The notes: generated from the letters alone by a model not told the origin. 64,000 nt of DNA from Taudactylus pleione (GCA_031769625.1 JAUIMM010000040.1:17806001-17870000); one strand, 5' to 3'. Counted from the first letter of the stretch, positions 9,090 through 20,456 are shown. Made by a program: numbers and translations.

Positions 9090-11037
9090 AATCAATAGAA
9101 ACGAACCACGATGACAATTTCAACCCCAGTCAATATGTGATAGGAGAGTGCAGTAATTACACTAGTAGTAATCTGGCACATTAGTCTCATTATTTTAACA
9201 TCATATAATTGCCTGGATAATGTTTTTATGAAGCCATATTAAGTTTTTTCTTTAAGGCAATTTTTTTCTTGGAGCAATCCCTCTTTTGCTGCTGGGCCTC
9301 ATAGCAGCCACATGGACTGCTGCTATAGCTATAGTTAAGCACTTGCCCATGGCGTAATCTATTTGTTCAGCAATCATTAAACCAGTAGTTCCCATTGTGT
9401 ACATGCAGCACAATCACCATGGTGCCCAGAGATGGGCCTGGTCCCAAATCAAATAATTTTGGCTGGCATCTTTGTATGCTGGGTTGTGCGCAATGTGTAG
9501 CCAGAACCTGCCCATTTCCCACCCCCTTCTCTACTACCTCTCCATTTTGCTCCTCCACACGACTTCCTGCACAGACAGAACCAGAATTAAATGTAAATAT
9601 TGTCCTATCTCCACCTCTGTGCACCCCTGACTCATTTTTTTCTCCATGTTTATCTCTTTCTCTCTGTGTGTCTGCTCTTCCTCTTTGTGTATGTCTCTTT
9701 CACCAAAGATGTAAGTTTACTTGTCTTTCTATTTCCTCATGCATACCTCTCTGACCTCCCTTTGTGTGTAGGTGTCCCATTTTCCCCCATCTGATCTGTT
9801 TAACATCCTTTATTCTCCCTTCTGCTCCCACAACTCACGGTCCACTTGCACCTACCTTCTCCATCCACGTCTTCACTTCTCCCCTCTTGGAGACTTTCTT
9901 TCCTCCTGTTCTGCACAATGTGAAGGGCAAAGCTCAGCTGATGGCTGCCAATCCAAAGCAATGTTAACAAACAGAAGCACATCTTTATCCACCAACACAT
10001 AACAGAACCTAAGGGTGGCAAGTAAGCCCAATCTTTCATTTTAATACATTTTTGCTGAGTAGATCAACAGGAAAATTTGGGCTTAGGGTTTCTGATAAAA
10101 AAAATTGATGAGACATTTATGCGGCAAGAACACAAAAGTGTGGAAACTACTGCCCTAAACAATCTGGATCTGCAGTCAATTTGACCACACATTGATGACC
10201 AAAATAAGATCTGGTTGTTAATTTGGGTAAATAAATGAATGGGTATCAAGTAGTATTTTCCTGATGTTTGAGACATCTTATCCACCACTTTGCATATTAA
10301 TAAGCACCATCGGTCGCACAAAGGTCATACCATGGAACATTGGACCTGTCCTATGTAGGCGCAGAATGTCCGTCATAGCATAGCCACCAAAATCAGTACA
10401 ACAAAAGTTTATTTAATTTAAAAAAGTGTAAAAATTTAATTATTATAATAATTATTAAAATTATTGTTACATGTTTACTTTTGGATAAAATGCTTTATTT
10501 TTATAATGAAGACTGTTTTTATTTACTCATTTCTGGCTATCGCCATCCTGTCCTTATACTGCTCCATCACCGAGAGATCTCGAGCGATGGCTACCGCCGG
10601 CGATACTCCGTTATAGCCACCACCTGATTAGGTTTTCATATATAGGAAATTACCCTAAAGAGGGAATAACGGATTATAAAACTTCAAAAATATGTCAATT
10701 TTTGCACATTAAAACAATGGGATTTTTTATTTTATTTCCTAGAGTTGCCTTCTTCTTAAAGCTAATATTTATATTTTAAATTACTTATCTGTGTTATTGA
10801 CACAATGTTTACTTGCAATACAAATTATTTTGATGAATAGGGCCTTATGGGTAGATTATCTTTGTTGGTGGATTTAGCATTTAAAATTACTTTATTCTTG
10901 AGTGACTGTGTGTAGGAAATTTAGGAAGATAATGCAGTGTTATTAGAACAACTACCAATTTTGCCATGAATAAGGCAATTCCAGCTGTCATTTGTGGTCT
11001 CAGGATGCCAAAATATGAACCTGTGTGCAACACAGCA
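9090..11037. other. Unassigned DNA, partly pyrimidine-rich
   Basis: A CT-rich tract at about 9500-9900 produces several chance open frames on both strands. None shows protein-like composition. A short palindromic segment with GAGATCTCGAGCGATGG lies near 10570. No terminal repeats were resolved. Confidence 0.45.
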
Positions 11038-11045
11038 TCTAGGAT

Positions 11046-11509
11046 GGAATCGGTATGTAACACCTCTGGATCTAAGCCCGATTAGGTAAGTAAGTACCCT
11101 AACCCTCCCCTCTCCGCCCCTAACCTAACCTCCCCCCCTAGTGCCTAACCCTAAACTCCCCCCCAGGGGTGCCTAAACCCCCACCCTGCACCCTAAACCT
11201 AACCCTTCCAGGGGGTGACTAACCCTAACCTCCCCCCGGTGGTGCCTACCACTAACCCCCCATTCCCCTAGCCTAACCCTAACCCTCCCGGGGGGTGCCT
11301 AACCCTAAATTCTCCCCAGGAGTCCCTAAACCTACCCCCCCCCCTACGGCTAAGAGCTCCCGACCCCGGCTTACCTACATTCGATATGCCGGGCGTCAGG
11401 ATTTTGGCATGGGGCTAATGATAGGCGTCTGTATTTAGACACCTATCTTTAGTCCCATTCCGGGCTTTCACTGTCTGGATTTCAGCGGTCGCCATTTCGA
11501 CTACATCCC
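11046..11509. mobile_element. hAT-like element carrying telomere-like minisatellite
   Basis: Flanked by a perfect 8-bp target duplication, TCTAGGAT (11038-11045 and 11510-11517). The ends are GGAATCGGTATG on the left and, complemented, GGGATGTAGTCG on the right. The interior from about 11090 to 11345 is a degenerate minisatellite of 'CCTAACCCTAAC' plus C-runs, the reverse complement of a TTAGGG-type motif. The element at 13271-13844 is a relative in the opposite orientation with the same two end types. The family is non-autonomous. Confidence 0.75.
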
Positions 11510-11602
11510 TCTAGGATAGAATGCTTTAGTTAGTTGCTAACAAGTCCTGAGGTATTTTGTAGGCCCAAGGGTGATACCTCTTAATATCTATTAATTTATA
11601 TT

Positions 11603-12084
11603 TATAGATGTGCGTGGACCCCTGTTTTGGCAAAGCCACCCTCAAGAGTTTTGGTTTTGTATTAAAAAATTATAAAAACAGCTAAAATCATGCAACTTGG
11701 GCCTGTTTTGTTCCTATAGTATTATTAATATTAATAACATTCATTTCCAGTAAGTTTTGACCAACTCACAGCACCTGAAATCACAAGGGAGGAACTTAAA
11801 TACAATCCAAGGCACACAAGATCTGTTTTTTTGTTCCGCGTTCTGAACTTGGCGAAAAGACCCGAGACAAGACTTGGTTCTACCTAGAACCTCAAAATGA
11901 TCTGAGCTGGGACACAATTCTACTCAGAAACCCTAAAGTGATCTGTGTAGAGACTGGGTTCTACTCAGAACCCAAAGTGATCCAAGTTGGGACTCTGCAA
12001 CCCCAAAGGGTTATGACCTGGGGCTTGGTTCTACTCAGAACACCAAAGTTCAGGTGTGTTCAGCATAACCGAACCGTTCATCAG
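11603..12084. mobile_element. Non-autonomous hAT element
   Basis: The left end TATAGATGTGCGTGGACCCC and following 'AAAAACAGCTAAAATCA' block match the left end of the autonomous hAT relic (46136 onward). The right end, complemented, reads CTGATGAACGGTTCGG, resembling that element's right end. Flanking octamers TTTATATT (11595-11602) and TTTTTATT (12085-12092) differ at one base and fit an 8-bp duplication. The interior has imperfect direct repeats of about 45-50 bp around 'GGTTCTACTCAGAACCC' (11870-12040). Confidence 0.65.
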
Positions 12085-12122
12085 TTTTTATTGAAAGGCT
12101 GTGTGACATTCATAATAACAAT

Positions 12123-12123
12123 G

Positions 12124-12163
<40 letters not shown>
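12123..12163. repeat. (AAT)n microsatellite
   Basis: About 13 AAT units. Confidence 0.95.
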
Positions 12164-12164
<1 letters not shown>

Positions 12165-12194
12165 TACCATCACAATAAATAAAGAGCAATAAAC

Positions 12195-12371
12195 CTAGGG
12201 TTAGATTTACTAATGCTTCTAAATATTGAAATGAGGTTGTTGCCCATAGCAACCAATCAGATTTTCATTTTCTAGGATGCAATAGAGAAATGATAGCTAT
12301 AATCTGATTGGTTGCTATGAACAACAGCAGCATTTTTCATTTTTAGAAGCTTCAGTACATCTGCCCCCTAG
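12195..12371. mobile_element. MITE of the CAACCAATCAGA hairpin type
   Basis: The ends CTAGGGTTAGATTTACTAA and, complemented, CTAGGGGGCAGATGTACT are related inverted repeats. Near them an inner inverted pair reads CATAGCAACCAATCAGA and TCTGATTGGTTGCTATG. A second copy with much better preserved ends lies at 24299-24480. No transposase is present. The adjacent hAT MITE begins 3 bases downstream. Confidence 0.65.
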
Positions 12372-12373
12372 AG

Positions 12374-12528
12374 CAGGGGTGGGCAATATGAGGCCCCCCA
12401 GCTGTTGTTTAACTACACATCTCAGCATGACTTGCAACAGTTTTAGCATCGTCAAATAGCAAAACTGTGACAGGGCATGCTAGGATGTGTAGTTCAACAG
12501 CTGGGGGACAGCTTATTACCCACCCCTC
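12374..12528. mobile_element. 155-bp hAT MITE
   Basis: A perfect 8-bp duplication CCCTAGAG flanks it (12366-12373 and 12529-12536). Ends CAGGGGTGGGCAATA and, complemented, GAGGGGTGGGTAATA are inverted repeats. Subterminal GCCCCCCAGCTGTTGT pairs with ACAGCTGGGGGAC. It inserted at the right edge of the preceding MITE. Confidence 0.8.
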
Positions 12529-12562
12529 CCCTAGAGTCAGATTAGTGGATACAAGCAACAGC

Positions 12563-13268
12563 CTTAAGGTGGGTACACACCTAGCAGAGATATCTGCAGA
12601 TTGAGTGATCTGTAGATCTATCTATAGATGATGGTCGTTCATATACACTGAACGACCATCATCTTCCAGGCAATGGCAGGTCCCGCTGGCCCGCGGCTGC
12701 CGCTGCATGTGAACGTGCGTTTGTCTGATCGCCCGTATACATTTGCCGACGGACAGATATGTCTGCAGATTTATCTATCCATCGGCTGTGCAGCACAGCC
12801 AACGCGATATGTCGTGAACGAAGTTGTTCACAGACATATCACTGGAACATACTAGCCAACGGGCACCAGATATATTGGCTGATCAATTGATCAGCCAATG
12901 TATCTGTCAGTGTGTACCCAGCCTTAGTCAATTGATCCGCCAATGCATCTGCTGCCCGTCGGGCCATGTGTACCCGCGATACAGTATGTCGTTGAACATC
13001 GGCATTCACCGACATATCGCATTGGCTGTGCTGCACAGCCGACGGACAGATATGTCTGCAGAAATATCTGTCCATCGGCAGGTGTGTACGGGCGGTCGAC
13101 AGACCGCCCATACACACACAGCGGCAGCCGCAAGGAGGGGGGCAGGACACGCCCCCTGGTCACCGGGAAGACACAGATGATGGTTGTTCTGTGTGTACGA
13201 ACAACCATCATCTGCAGATATATCTGCAGATCACTCGATATATCTGTATAGTGTGTACCCACCATAAG
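12563..13268. mobile_element. Palindrome-rich MITE with GTGGGTACACAC termini
   Basis: The ends CTTAAGGTGGGTACACAC and GTGTGTACCCACCATAAG are near-perfect inverted repeats. The interior is a chain of hairpins: GATGGTCGTTC and its complement (12628-12664), a region with CGGCTGTGCAGCACAGCC (12783-12800 and again near 13024), TTGGCTGATCAATTGATCAGCCAA (12874-12897), and GGCGGTCGACAGACCGCC (13091-13108). An internal 'GTGTGTACCCAGCCTTAG' at 12912-12928 looks like the end of a second copy, so it is probably a nested or rearranged pair. Flanks TTA/TAA would fit a Harbinger-like TWA duplication. Confidence 0.65.
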
Positions 13269-13270
13269 AC

Positions 13271-13844
13271 GGGATGCAATCGGGAAGCCGGCTGACATTA
13301 TACCGACAGCCGGCTTCCCGACTGTCATATCCCGGCGAGGGTGAAATGACCGGCATCTAGATGTAGACGCCGCTGATTTCACCGATGCGGGGAGACCGGC
13401 GCCTGGCATCCCGATCAAAGGGATGTCGGGCGCCGCAAGCGGACAGCCGTGGGGGGGGGGAGGGTTAGGTTTAGGGCTCCCGGGGGGTACTTAGGGTTAG
13501 GCACCCACCTGGGAGGTTAGGGTTAGGCTAGGGGGAGGGAGGGTTAGGGTTAGGCACCCCCGGGGGGAGTTTAGGGTTAGGCACCCCCCCGGGGGATTTA
13601 GGTTTAGGCAGCAGGGAAGAGGGGGGGTTAGGTTTAGGCACTTAGAGGGGAGGTTAGGGTTAGGCACCCCTAAGGGAGGGTTAGGGTTAGGGGGGTAGGT
13701 TAGGTTAGTTCATACTTACCTGGGGACGATCGGGATTTCCAGCGCTGTCGGGCTGCCGCTGCCGGGATCTGTTCCTCTGTCGGCCTGACGCTGCCGGGAA
13801 TGGAAGTGCCGGCCATGCGGCAGCCGGGATTCCATACCGATTCC
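13271..13844. mobile_element. hAT-like element carrying telomere-like minisatellite (opposite orientation)
   Basis: A perfect 8-bp duplication CATAAGAC flanks the element (13263-13270 and 13845-13852). The left one overlaps the terminus of the preceding MITE, so this element landed in that end. Ends are GGGATGCAATCGG and, complemented, GGAATCGGTATGG, matching the two ends of the copy at 11046-11509. The core at about 13455-13700 is a minisatellite mixing GGGTTAGG with G-rich spacers such as GGCACCCCCGGGGGG. Confidence 0.75.
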
Positions 13845-13852
13845 CATAAGAC

Positions 13853-14836
13853 TAACTGTGTCTCCTACCACCAAATTTTTAAAACAGAACAAAGACAGAA
13901 CAAAAGACAAACAACAAGAAACAAATCAATTATGAAAACAATGTTCAGGGTGAAAAAGAGTAACCTGTAACTGCAAAGCATTGAAACTGATTACAAGTTT
14001 GAAGTTTACAATGAATATTATTCATTGCAAATGTTGCTGTGATATCATTAACTGGGATTATTAGAATGTCTGCTCAAAATATTTTCTTTCAGTCCGTCGG
14101 TCTTTTGAGCGTGAAATTGTCCATCTTAGTGATTTCTTTTTACTGATCTTGCAGTTGGTGAGAGGTTCCTGCAGTATAAATTGCTGCTATTATATTAAGG
14201 TGGAATAATATTTTCTAGTTTTCGTAAGGTAAAACTATAAGAAGGTACAATTTGTAACTTGATACAAAAGGTAACACACCAAGAGAACTGATCTGTGTTT
14301 AATCCTTTTGTAAAATTCTTGTCTCAGCCATGCCTGTAAACTCTAATTAAATGCAATAACATTACACTTTAGACCTGTGCATATTGTGTAATTAAAACCT
14401 AGCTTAAAAATGATGGTTTACAGTTTAAGTCCTAATCTTTTGCTATTGCAAATAACACTATGTTATGGGTTTTGTTTCTATGAAACCACATAAGATACTA
14501 CTGTGCATGCTGGCAGCAAATTAAGAACCAGTTGATGCTACATGGTATCAAAAGAGGACTCAACATCTTGTAAATGTTCATATTCCCCCACCTGATACGA
14601 TAATTTGCTGGCTTCCAGTATAATAAAAAAGTAGTCAGCTGGAGATTTCAGCAGACCTGTATCACTTCAGATTGTAAATATAGTAAGTAGTTCTCATGTA
14701 ACCACCTCCCAATAAACCATTCACCGCACTACAAATTGGCATACACCCACAACTACTGTTAGTTTTTCCAGAACTGTCACTAGACATTTAAAAGCATGAG
14801 GCAAGAAACATACTGACACATCCTTGAACTCAAATG
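13853..14836. other. Unassigned AT-rich DNA
   Basis: No gene, element end or tandem repeat recognised. Confidence 0.5.
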
Positions 14837-14844
14837 TAACTAGA

Positions 14845-15144
14845 TAGGGCCGTAACTAAGGTAGTACGACCAGTGCCATGGCACAGGGCACTGCAGGGCA
14901 GGGGGTGCTGTTTGGGCCTGTCAATTTTCCTGTTTATTATCATTCTCACTTGTCGCTTCCTTTTATCCCCAGCATCTCCTGGCTGCCCCAAGTGTACTCC
15001 TATCTCTTCCCTGGCCCTTCCCCATGAGGCCATGGCCCATTTTCAGGTGCACTATCGTATGACCCTATTTAAAAAAAATGGGGGGGGTCGGGGCGCCTTT
15101 GCTCTCTCCGGCACAGGGCACCAAAAAGGCTAGTTAGGGCTCTG
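14845..15144 (+). mobile_element. hAT MITE of the 'GCCGTAACTAG' family
   Basis: The left end TAGGGCCGTAACTAAGGTAG and right end, complemented, CAGAGCCCTAACTAGCC are inverted repeats. Flanking octamers TAACTAGA and TGTCTAGA agree at 6 of 8. The interior 'GGGCCTGTCAATTTTC', 'TCATGGGG'-type and 'GGCACAGGGCACCAAAAA' blocks are shared with copies at 33691, 53430 and 54335. Confidence 0.75.
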
Positions 15145-15221
15145 TGTCTAGATGTACCTAAAATATTAGTTTCTCTGCATCACCCCTTCAGCTTTGCACC
15201 CTAGTTGGTTTCCACTCTTTC

Positions 15222-15677
15222 TCAGTCCTTGTTGCATGGACGTCTCAGATGTACCAGTTTTTTCAGACGGAACCACAAATGTTCTATGGGGATCAGGTCT
15301 GCGCTGTTTCCTGGCCAACCCAGCTCCTGTATGTCATTCTCCATAAACCACTGTTTGCATGTCCGTGCAGTGTGGCATGGAGCTGAATCCTGCTGGAAAA
15401 AAAATGGGGCATTATCTGGAAAAAGATCCCTGATAGAAGGTAGAAGTTTTGGTTGTAGGATGGTGTCAATGTACTTTCTGCTGTTCAGTGTGCCATCTAT
15501 GACATAAAGGCGGCCTACAGCATCTGCTGTCATACATGCCCAGATTATAACACTTGTAGGATTCTTTGTTGTCGCTTGAATGCAATCTGGATGTACCTCT
15601 TCCACGATGGGACATCTCACATATTTTCTCCCATCACTACCAAATATTGATATCTTAGTTTTGTCACTCCATATCAC
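15222..15677 (-). pseudogene. Tc1/mariner transposase relic, DDE catalytic part
   Basis: The minus-strand frame encodes about 150 residues of a Tc1-like DD34E transposase. It starts at Met-Ile-Trp-Ser-Asp-Lys-Thr-Lys (first catalytic Asp) and contains Gln-Gln-Asp-Ser-Ala-Pro-Cys-His (second Asp) and Gly-Trp-Pro-Gly-Asn-Ser-Ala-Asp-Leu-Ile-Pro-Ile-Glu (Glu). Exactly 34 residues lie between the second Asp and the Glu. Its helix-turn-helix part continues at 15879-16127 after an unreadable gap of about 200 bases. Only about 30% of residues look shared with the Tc1 family next door, so this is a separate lineage. The transposase would cut and paste DNA at TA sites; this copy is broken. Confidence 0.8.
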
Positions 15678-15878
15678 TTGTTTTCACTGACCTTCTGTCC
15701 ATGCAATGTGTTCTTTTGCCCACTGTATTCGTTTCTGTCGCTGCTTTTTATTCAGCAATGGCTTTTATCGGGGAATCCTACCTTTTAGACCAACCTCCGT
15801 TAGTCTTCTCCGTACCATTCTTGCACTGACAAAAACACCAGTTGTACTCAGTTCACTGCTAATGGCCGCAGATGACAT

Positions 15879-16127
15879 TCATCTGTCCCTGATGCAAATT
15901 CGTTTTATTCTCCTATCATCAACAGCTGTTGTGCACTTTTTCCGGTCTTTTCCTTTTTGTATAGATTGTGTTTCCTGATAGCGTAAATAAAACTTTCGTA
16001 CTCCTGATGTTGTCACATTCCCACCAACTTCTCTCGCAATTGCTGAATACGAAAGACCATTTTCATGTAACACCACAATCCTGGATCTCTTCCTGGGTGA
16101 CCAGTCACCACTTTGCCTGGACGACAT
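15879..16127 (-). pseudogene. Tc1/mariner transposase relic, N-terminal DNA-binding part
   Basis: 82 codons beginning Met-Ser-Ser-Arg-Gln-Ser-Gly-Asp-Trp-Ser-Pro encode a paired-like helix-turn-helix. It contains the usual 'S-A-I-A-R-E-V-G' helix and the 'T-A-V-D-D-R-R-I' linker that precedes the second helix-turn-helix in Tc1 proteins. It belongs with the catalytic fragment 15222-15677. The terminal inverted repeats of this element were not resolved. Confidence 0.75.
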
Positions 16128-16253
16128 TGTTGTATTTATTTTTTACACTGTCAATAGCACTAAACAATACACACAAACATCCAACCGTAATTGCATTTCA
16201 GTAACCAATATTCTGCAAAATGAAACAGCCAAACTGACCTTTCCCACCTTATA

Positions 16254-17890
16254 CAGTCAGGTCCATAAATATTGGGACATTGACAGGATTTTCAGATTTT
16301 GGCCTCTATTCACCACCACAATGGCTTTGAAATGAAACAAACAAGATGTGATTTAACTGCAGACTTTCAGATTTAATTTGAGGGTAATTACATCCAAATC
16401 AGGTGAACGGTTTAGGAATTACAACGGTTTCTATATGTGCCTCCCAGTTTTTAAGGGGCCAAAAGTAATGGGACAAACTAAACAATCCTAAATCTAACTT
16501 TCACTTTTTAATACTTTGTTGCAAATCCTTTGCAGGCAATTACAGCCTGAAGTCTGGAACGCATAGACATCACCAGACGCTGGGTTTCATCCCTGGTAAT
16601 GCTCTGCCAGGCCTCTACTGCAAATGTCTTCAGTTCCTGCTTGTTCTTGGGGCATTTTCCCTTCAGTTTTGTCTTCATCAAGTGAAATGCATGCTCAATC
16701 GGATTCAGGTCAGGGGATTGACTTGGCCATTGCATAACATTCCACTTTTTAGCCTTAAAAAACTCTTTGGTTGCTTTTGCAGTATGCTTCGGGTCATTGT
16801 CCATCTGCACTGTGAAGCGCCGTCCACTGAGTTCTGAAGCATTTGACTGAATATGAGCATATAATATTGCCCGAAACACTTCAGAATTCATTCTGCTGCT
16901 TTTGTCAGCAGTCACATCATCAATAAATACAAGGGAACCAGTTCCATTGGCAGCCATACATGCCCACGCCATGACACTACCACCACCATGCTTCACTGAT
17001 GAGGTGGTATGTTTTGGATCATGAGCAGTTCCTTTCCTTCTCCGTACTCTTCTCTTCCCATCACTCTGGAACAAGTTGATCTTTGTCTCATCTGTCCATA
17101 GGATGTTGTTCCAGAACTGTAATGGATTTTTTAGATTTTGTTTGGCAAACTCTAATCTGGTCTTCCTGTTTTTGTGGCTCACCAATGGTTTGCATCTTGT
17201 GGTGAACCCTCTATATTCACTCTTGTGAAGTCTTCTCTTGATTGTTGACTTTGACACATATAAATCTATCTCCTGGAGAGTGTTCTTGATTTGGCCAACT
17301 GTTCCCACCAGGGAAATAATTCTTCTGTCATCCACCACAGTTGTTTTCCGTGGTCTTCCGGGTCTTTTGGTGTTGCTGAGCTCTCCGGTGCATTCTTTCT
17401 TTTTAAGAATGTTCCAAACAGTTGATTTGGCCACACCTAATGTTTTTGCTATCTCTCTGATTGGCTTGTTTTGATTTTTTCAGCCTAATGATGGCTTGCT
17501 TCACTGATAGTGACAGCTCTTTGGATCTCATATTGAGAGTCGACATCAACTGATTCCAAATGCAAATGTCACACCTAGAATCAACTCCAGACCTTTTACC
17601 TGCTTAATTGGTAATGAAATAACGAGGGAATAGCCCACACCTGTCCATGAAATAGCTTTTGAGTTGATAGTCCCATTACTTTTGGCCCCTTAAAAAGTGG
17701 GAGGCACATATTGAAACCATTGTAATTCCTACACCGTTCACCCGATTTGGATGTAATTACCCTCAAATTAAATCTGAAAGTCTGCAGTTAAAGCACATCT
17801 TTTTTGTTTCATTTCAAAACCATTGTGGTGGTGAATAGAGGCCAAAATCTGAAAATTCTGTCAATGTCCCAATATTTATGGACCTGACTG
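16254..17890 (-). mobile_element. Near-complete Tc1/mariner element (copy 1)
   Basis: Termini CAGTCAGGTCCATAAATATT and its complement are flanked by TA on both sides (16252-16253, 17891-17892). The inverted repeats extend about 225 bases inward, with a second conserved block around 'CTTTTGGCCCCTTAAAAA' at their inner ends, as in Tc1 families with long IR/DR repeats. A DD34E transposase gene occupies the middle on the minus strand. A second copy in the opposite orientation lies at 50965-52483. Total length of 1,637 bp is normal for the group. Confidence 0.93.
16508..17530 (-). pseudogene. Tc1 transposase, one frameshift (copy 1)
   Basis: Reading starts at ATG 17530 (Met-Arg-Ser-Lys-Glu-Leu-Ser). 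It is thrown out of frame in an A-run (six A here against five in the sister copy, about 17474-17479) and then runs open for 308 codons to 16508. The open part holds the GRPR-type hook (Arg-Pro-Gly-Arg-Pro-Arg), Leu-Trp-Thr-Asp-Glu-Thr with the first Asp, Met-Asp-Asn-Asp-Pro-Lys-His with the second, and Trp-Pro-Ser-Gln-Ser-Pro-Asp-Leu-Asn-Pro-Ile-Glu with the catalytic Glu 34 residues on. Compared with the sister copy it also lacks five codons after Ser-Leu-Val. Apart from the frameshift the gene is very well preserved, which suggests recent activity. Confidence 0.88.
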
Positions 17891-17892
17891 TA

Positions 17893-18307
17893 TATATAAT
17901 ATTAGCACAACAAATTTATATCTCGCTTTCTAGCTCAATATACTGTATCAGATGGCATTACCTATACCTGGCAATTGGTGACTCATGATGCCGGAGAGCC
18001 TTTGTTGGATCTCCTCCTGGTCAAATGCCTATGCGAGGCATTTCTTGGAGCCATGCAATGGCAGCTTTAGGCTGATGGTGAAGAAGAGAGACTTCTTCAT
18101 AGGAGAAGGGTGTTTCACCAGGGCTCTAAGAAAACCCATGGTTTAATTAATACAGGTGCAATTGCATTATGTATCGTACATATAGCCTCTACTGAAGCAC
18201 TAATAATAAATAGACTTGATAAATGACAGTAGGAGCTAGCAATACTCAGAGTAGACAAGGAATTAGAGCTAGAAGAAGATTTACAGGGAGTATTATCAAG
18301 TGGGGTG
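17893..18307. other. Unassigned DNA
   Basis: No feature recognised. Confidence 0.5.
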
Positions 18308-18315
18308 GTTACCAG

Positions 18316-18937
18316 TAGTGTTGAGTATTTTGATTTTCACAAAAAACGAACAGACCCAAACTTAGGGGTTCTGAGTGGGTCTGAGTCCCGGACTGGGTCT
18401 TCCCACCAAGTTCAGATCCCAGAATGAGGCCAAATTTAATTTTACCGGAGTTGCATCCAGCGCCTTTTGAATTACAAATAAAAGTCTGTCCCTCGTGATC
18501 AGGTGACATTTCACACAGTAGAGTGGAGAAGGAAAGTGTGGGGGTGTGGGTTGTGTACTAAAATGCCATTAGGATGCCATCAGGGTAGAAAGATTTGTAG
18601 TTGAAACTGAGTAGGTAGGTGTAGTGGGTGTGAGAAGGGTGACTGCAGGTATCATTGTCAGCCAGCTTGCCTCAGCCTTTGGCCAATATGGGTGAAAACA
18701 ATATTGAGAGCTGTGAAGTGGTCAGAATTGACTGGAAATGACTGTTATTGATGTTAATAATATTGTAGGAACAAAAACAGGCCCAAATTACATGATTTTA
18801 GCAGGTTTTTTTTATCAATTTTGAAGAAAACTGAAACAGAATCAAAACACTTGAGGGTAGTTCTGATAAAACCAAAACCTTTGAGTATAGTTTTACTAAA
18901 ACCAAAACCAAAGCATGGGAGTCCATGCACATCTCTA
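18316..18937 (-). mobile_element. Non-autonomous hAT element
   Basis: Flanked by GTTACCAG (18308-18315) and TTTACCAG (18938-18945), an 8-bp duplication with one change. The right end, complemented, reads TAGAGATGTGCATGGACTCC, followed by the same 'AAAACCTGCTAAAATCATG'-like block found at the left end of the autonomous relic (46136) and of the copy at 11603. The left end TAGTGTTGAGTATTTTG corresponds to that family's other terminus. No coding potential remains. Confidence 0.78.
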
Positions 18938-18945
18938 TTTACCAG

Positions 18946-19553
18946 AGATGAGAACAAGCACAGGTTACTGGCAAATTGAAGAGAGAGGGTATTTTGTAAG
19001 TAGTTCAGATGTACCTTATATGAAAGGGAGGAGTTATTGAGGGATTTGAAGGTGTGAACACTGTAAATTACTTGAACTAAATTCTGGAGGAAATGTGATA
19101 CCAGTGTAGATATTTTCAGAGTGGTGGATTGGTTGTAGAGCAGTGACAGATGACGATCAGTCTTGTCACTGCATTTAAGATGAGTTGTAGAGGGGGAAAA
19201 CAAGTTAGTTCAAATAGAAGGAGGTTTCGATAGTCAAGACAGGAGATAGCGAGAGAATGGATCAATGTTTTGATAATATTCTGATAATGTTTCCAGTTCT
19301 TCGCACTGGATGAGTTTAGTTTAGCTGAAGTTGGAGATGAGATAGGGATTACACCAAGACAACATGGAGAGCAGGGAAGAGTGGGATGTTGTTAAGTATG
19401 GGGGAGATTAGAGAAGGAGTAGTGACACTATGAGGAGTGAATATGATAAGTGTTTAGACATGTTAAGCTTCAGGTTGCATTGGGACATTGCAGAGATTCA
19501 GATGGACACACTGGATAAAAGAAAAGGAAAGAGGCTAGGGGTGGAAAGGTAGA

Positions 19554-19632
<79 letters not shown>

Positions 19633-20456
19633 GTGCTAATGGAGCCTATTGACTCATCAAGAGAAGAGAGTTAAAGATCAATAATGGTAAGGCCGTACAC
19701 CGAGGACCTGATTTAGAGTTGCGCCGCAGCCGATGTTTTCAGGCTGCGGAAGCATCCGAGTCTCACTGTGCATGCAGCTCAATGGTTACCATCAGAAGCC
19801 ACAGAATTAATTTGGACGCAAGAACTGGGGATCTCAGTGGACATTCCTGATAGGTAACAGGGGGGTGGCTAAAAAATGTGGTGTGTCACAGTCAATGACC
19901 GCGTCTAAAGACACAATTGCACTGGCACAGTCAGCCTTACTCAGGTGGATAATTTGTGCCTCCATAGAGCTGGTGCAATGTTCAGTGGCGCGACTGATGG
20001 TGCATCTTAATACACACAGCACCAAAATAGCCCTGCAGCTGATGTATGTCTCTTTACGAATACCATCAGCCATGGCATTAGCATAAAGAAGAAGTCACAC
20101 TGTGGCAAAAGACGCACTCACGGCTGCAATAGTATGCACCTCTGAAACAAGCTCCCTGTTCCCCCATCTAACAACTTAAGGGACTTGTCCAACTGTTCTA
20201 AAAACTGCTTGTATACAAATTCTTGTTATTTTTGTGTATGAAATCAGGAGACATTATACGTTTTTAGGTCATTGTTCACATTTCTAATATGTTCCTGGAA
20301 TCTTATTTCTTGGCTTTCCCCACATACCTTAGTGTTGCACGTAATAAAAGTTCTGAAAGTATGTTCCCCACTCTTGACTGCCAAATACGTTTTCTCATTA
20401 ATTCACGTGTGATTTTAAAATAATAAGAATCCCTTATCATTATAATGCTTGTACAA
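18946..20456. other. Unassigned DNA with a TG microsatellite
   Basis: Apart from the (TG)n run at 19556-19628, no feature is clear. The tract at about 19960-20030 (CCATAGAGCTGGTGCAA...) resembles 29570-29640, so both may be parts of a dispersed repeat whose ends I could not find. Confidence 0.4.
19556..19628. repeat. (TG)n microsatellite
   Basis: About 36 uninterrupted TG units. Confidence 0.97.

Noticed and set aside
9395..10039. 119-codon plus frame and overlapping minus frames
   Set aside because: CT-rich tract with few stops; Cys/Pro/Ser-rich composition follows base composition.
11090..11345. Real telomere or chromosome end (CCCTAA-like repeats)
   Set aside because: The repeats are degenerate, mixed with C-runs, and enclosed in an element with an 8-bp target duplication; a second copy lies at 13455-13700 in the opposite orientation.
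12673..13418. Frames of 100-164 codons on both strands
   Set aside because: They cross the boundary of two distinct elements (12563-13268 and 13271-13844) and consist of hairpin sequence.
17238..17474. Plus frame of 78 codons (and its equivalent at 51351-51602 minus)
   Set aside because: Antisense shadow of the Tc1 transposase gene; it recurs only because the two elements are copies.
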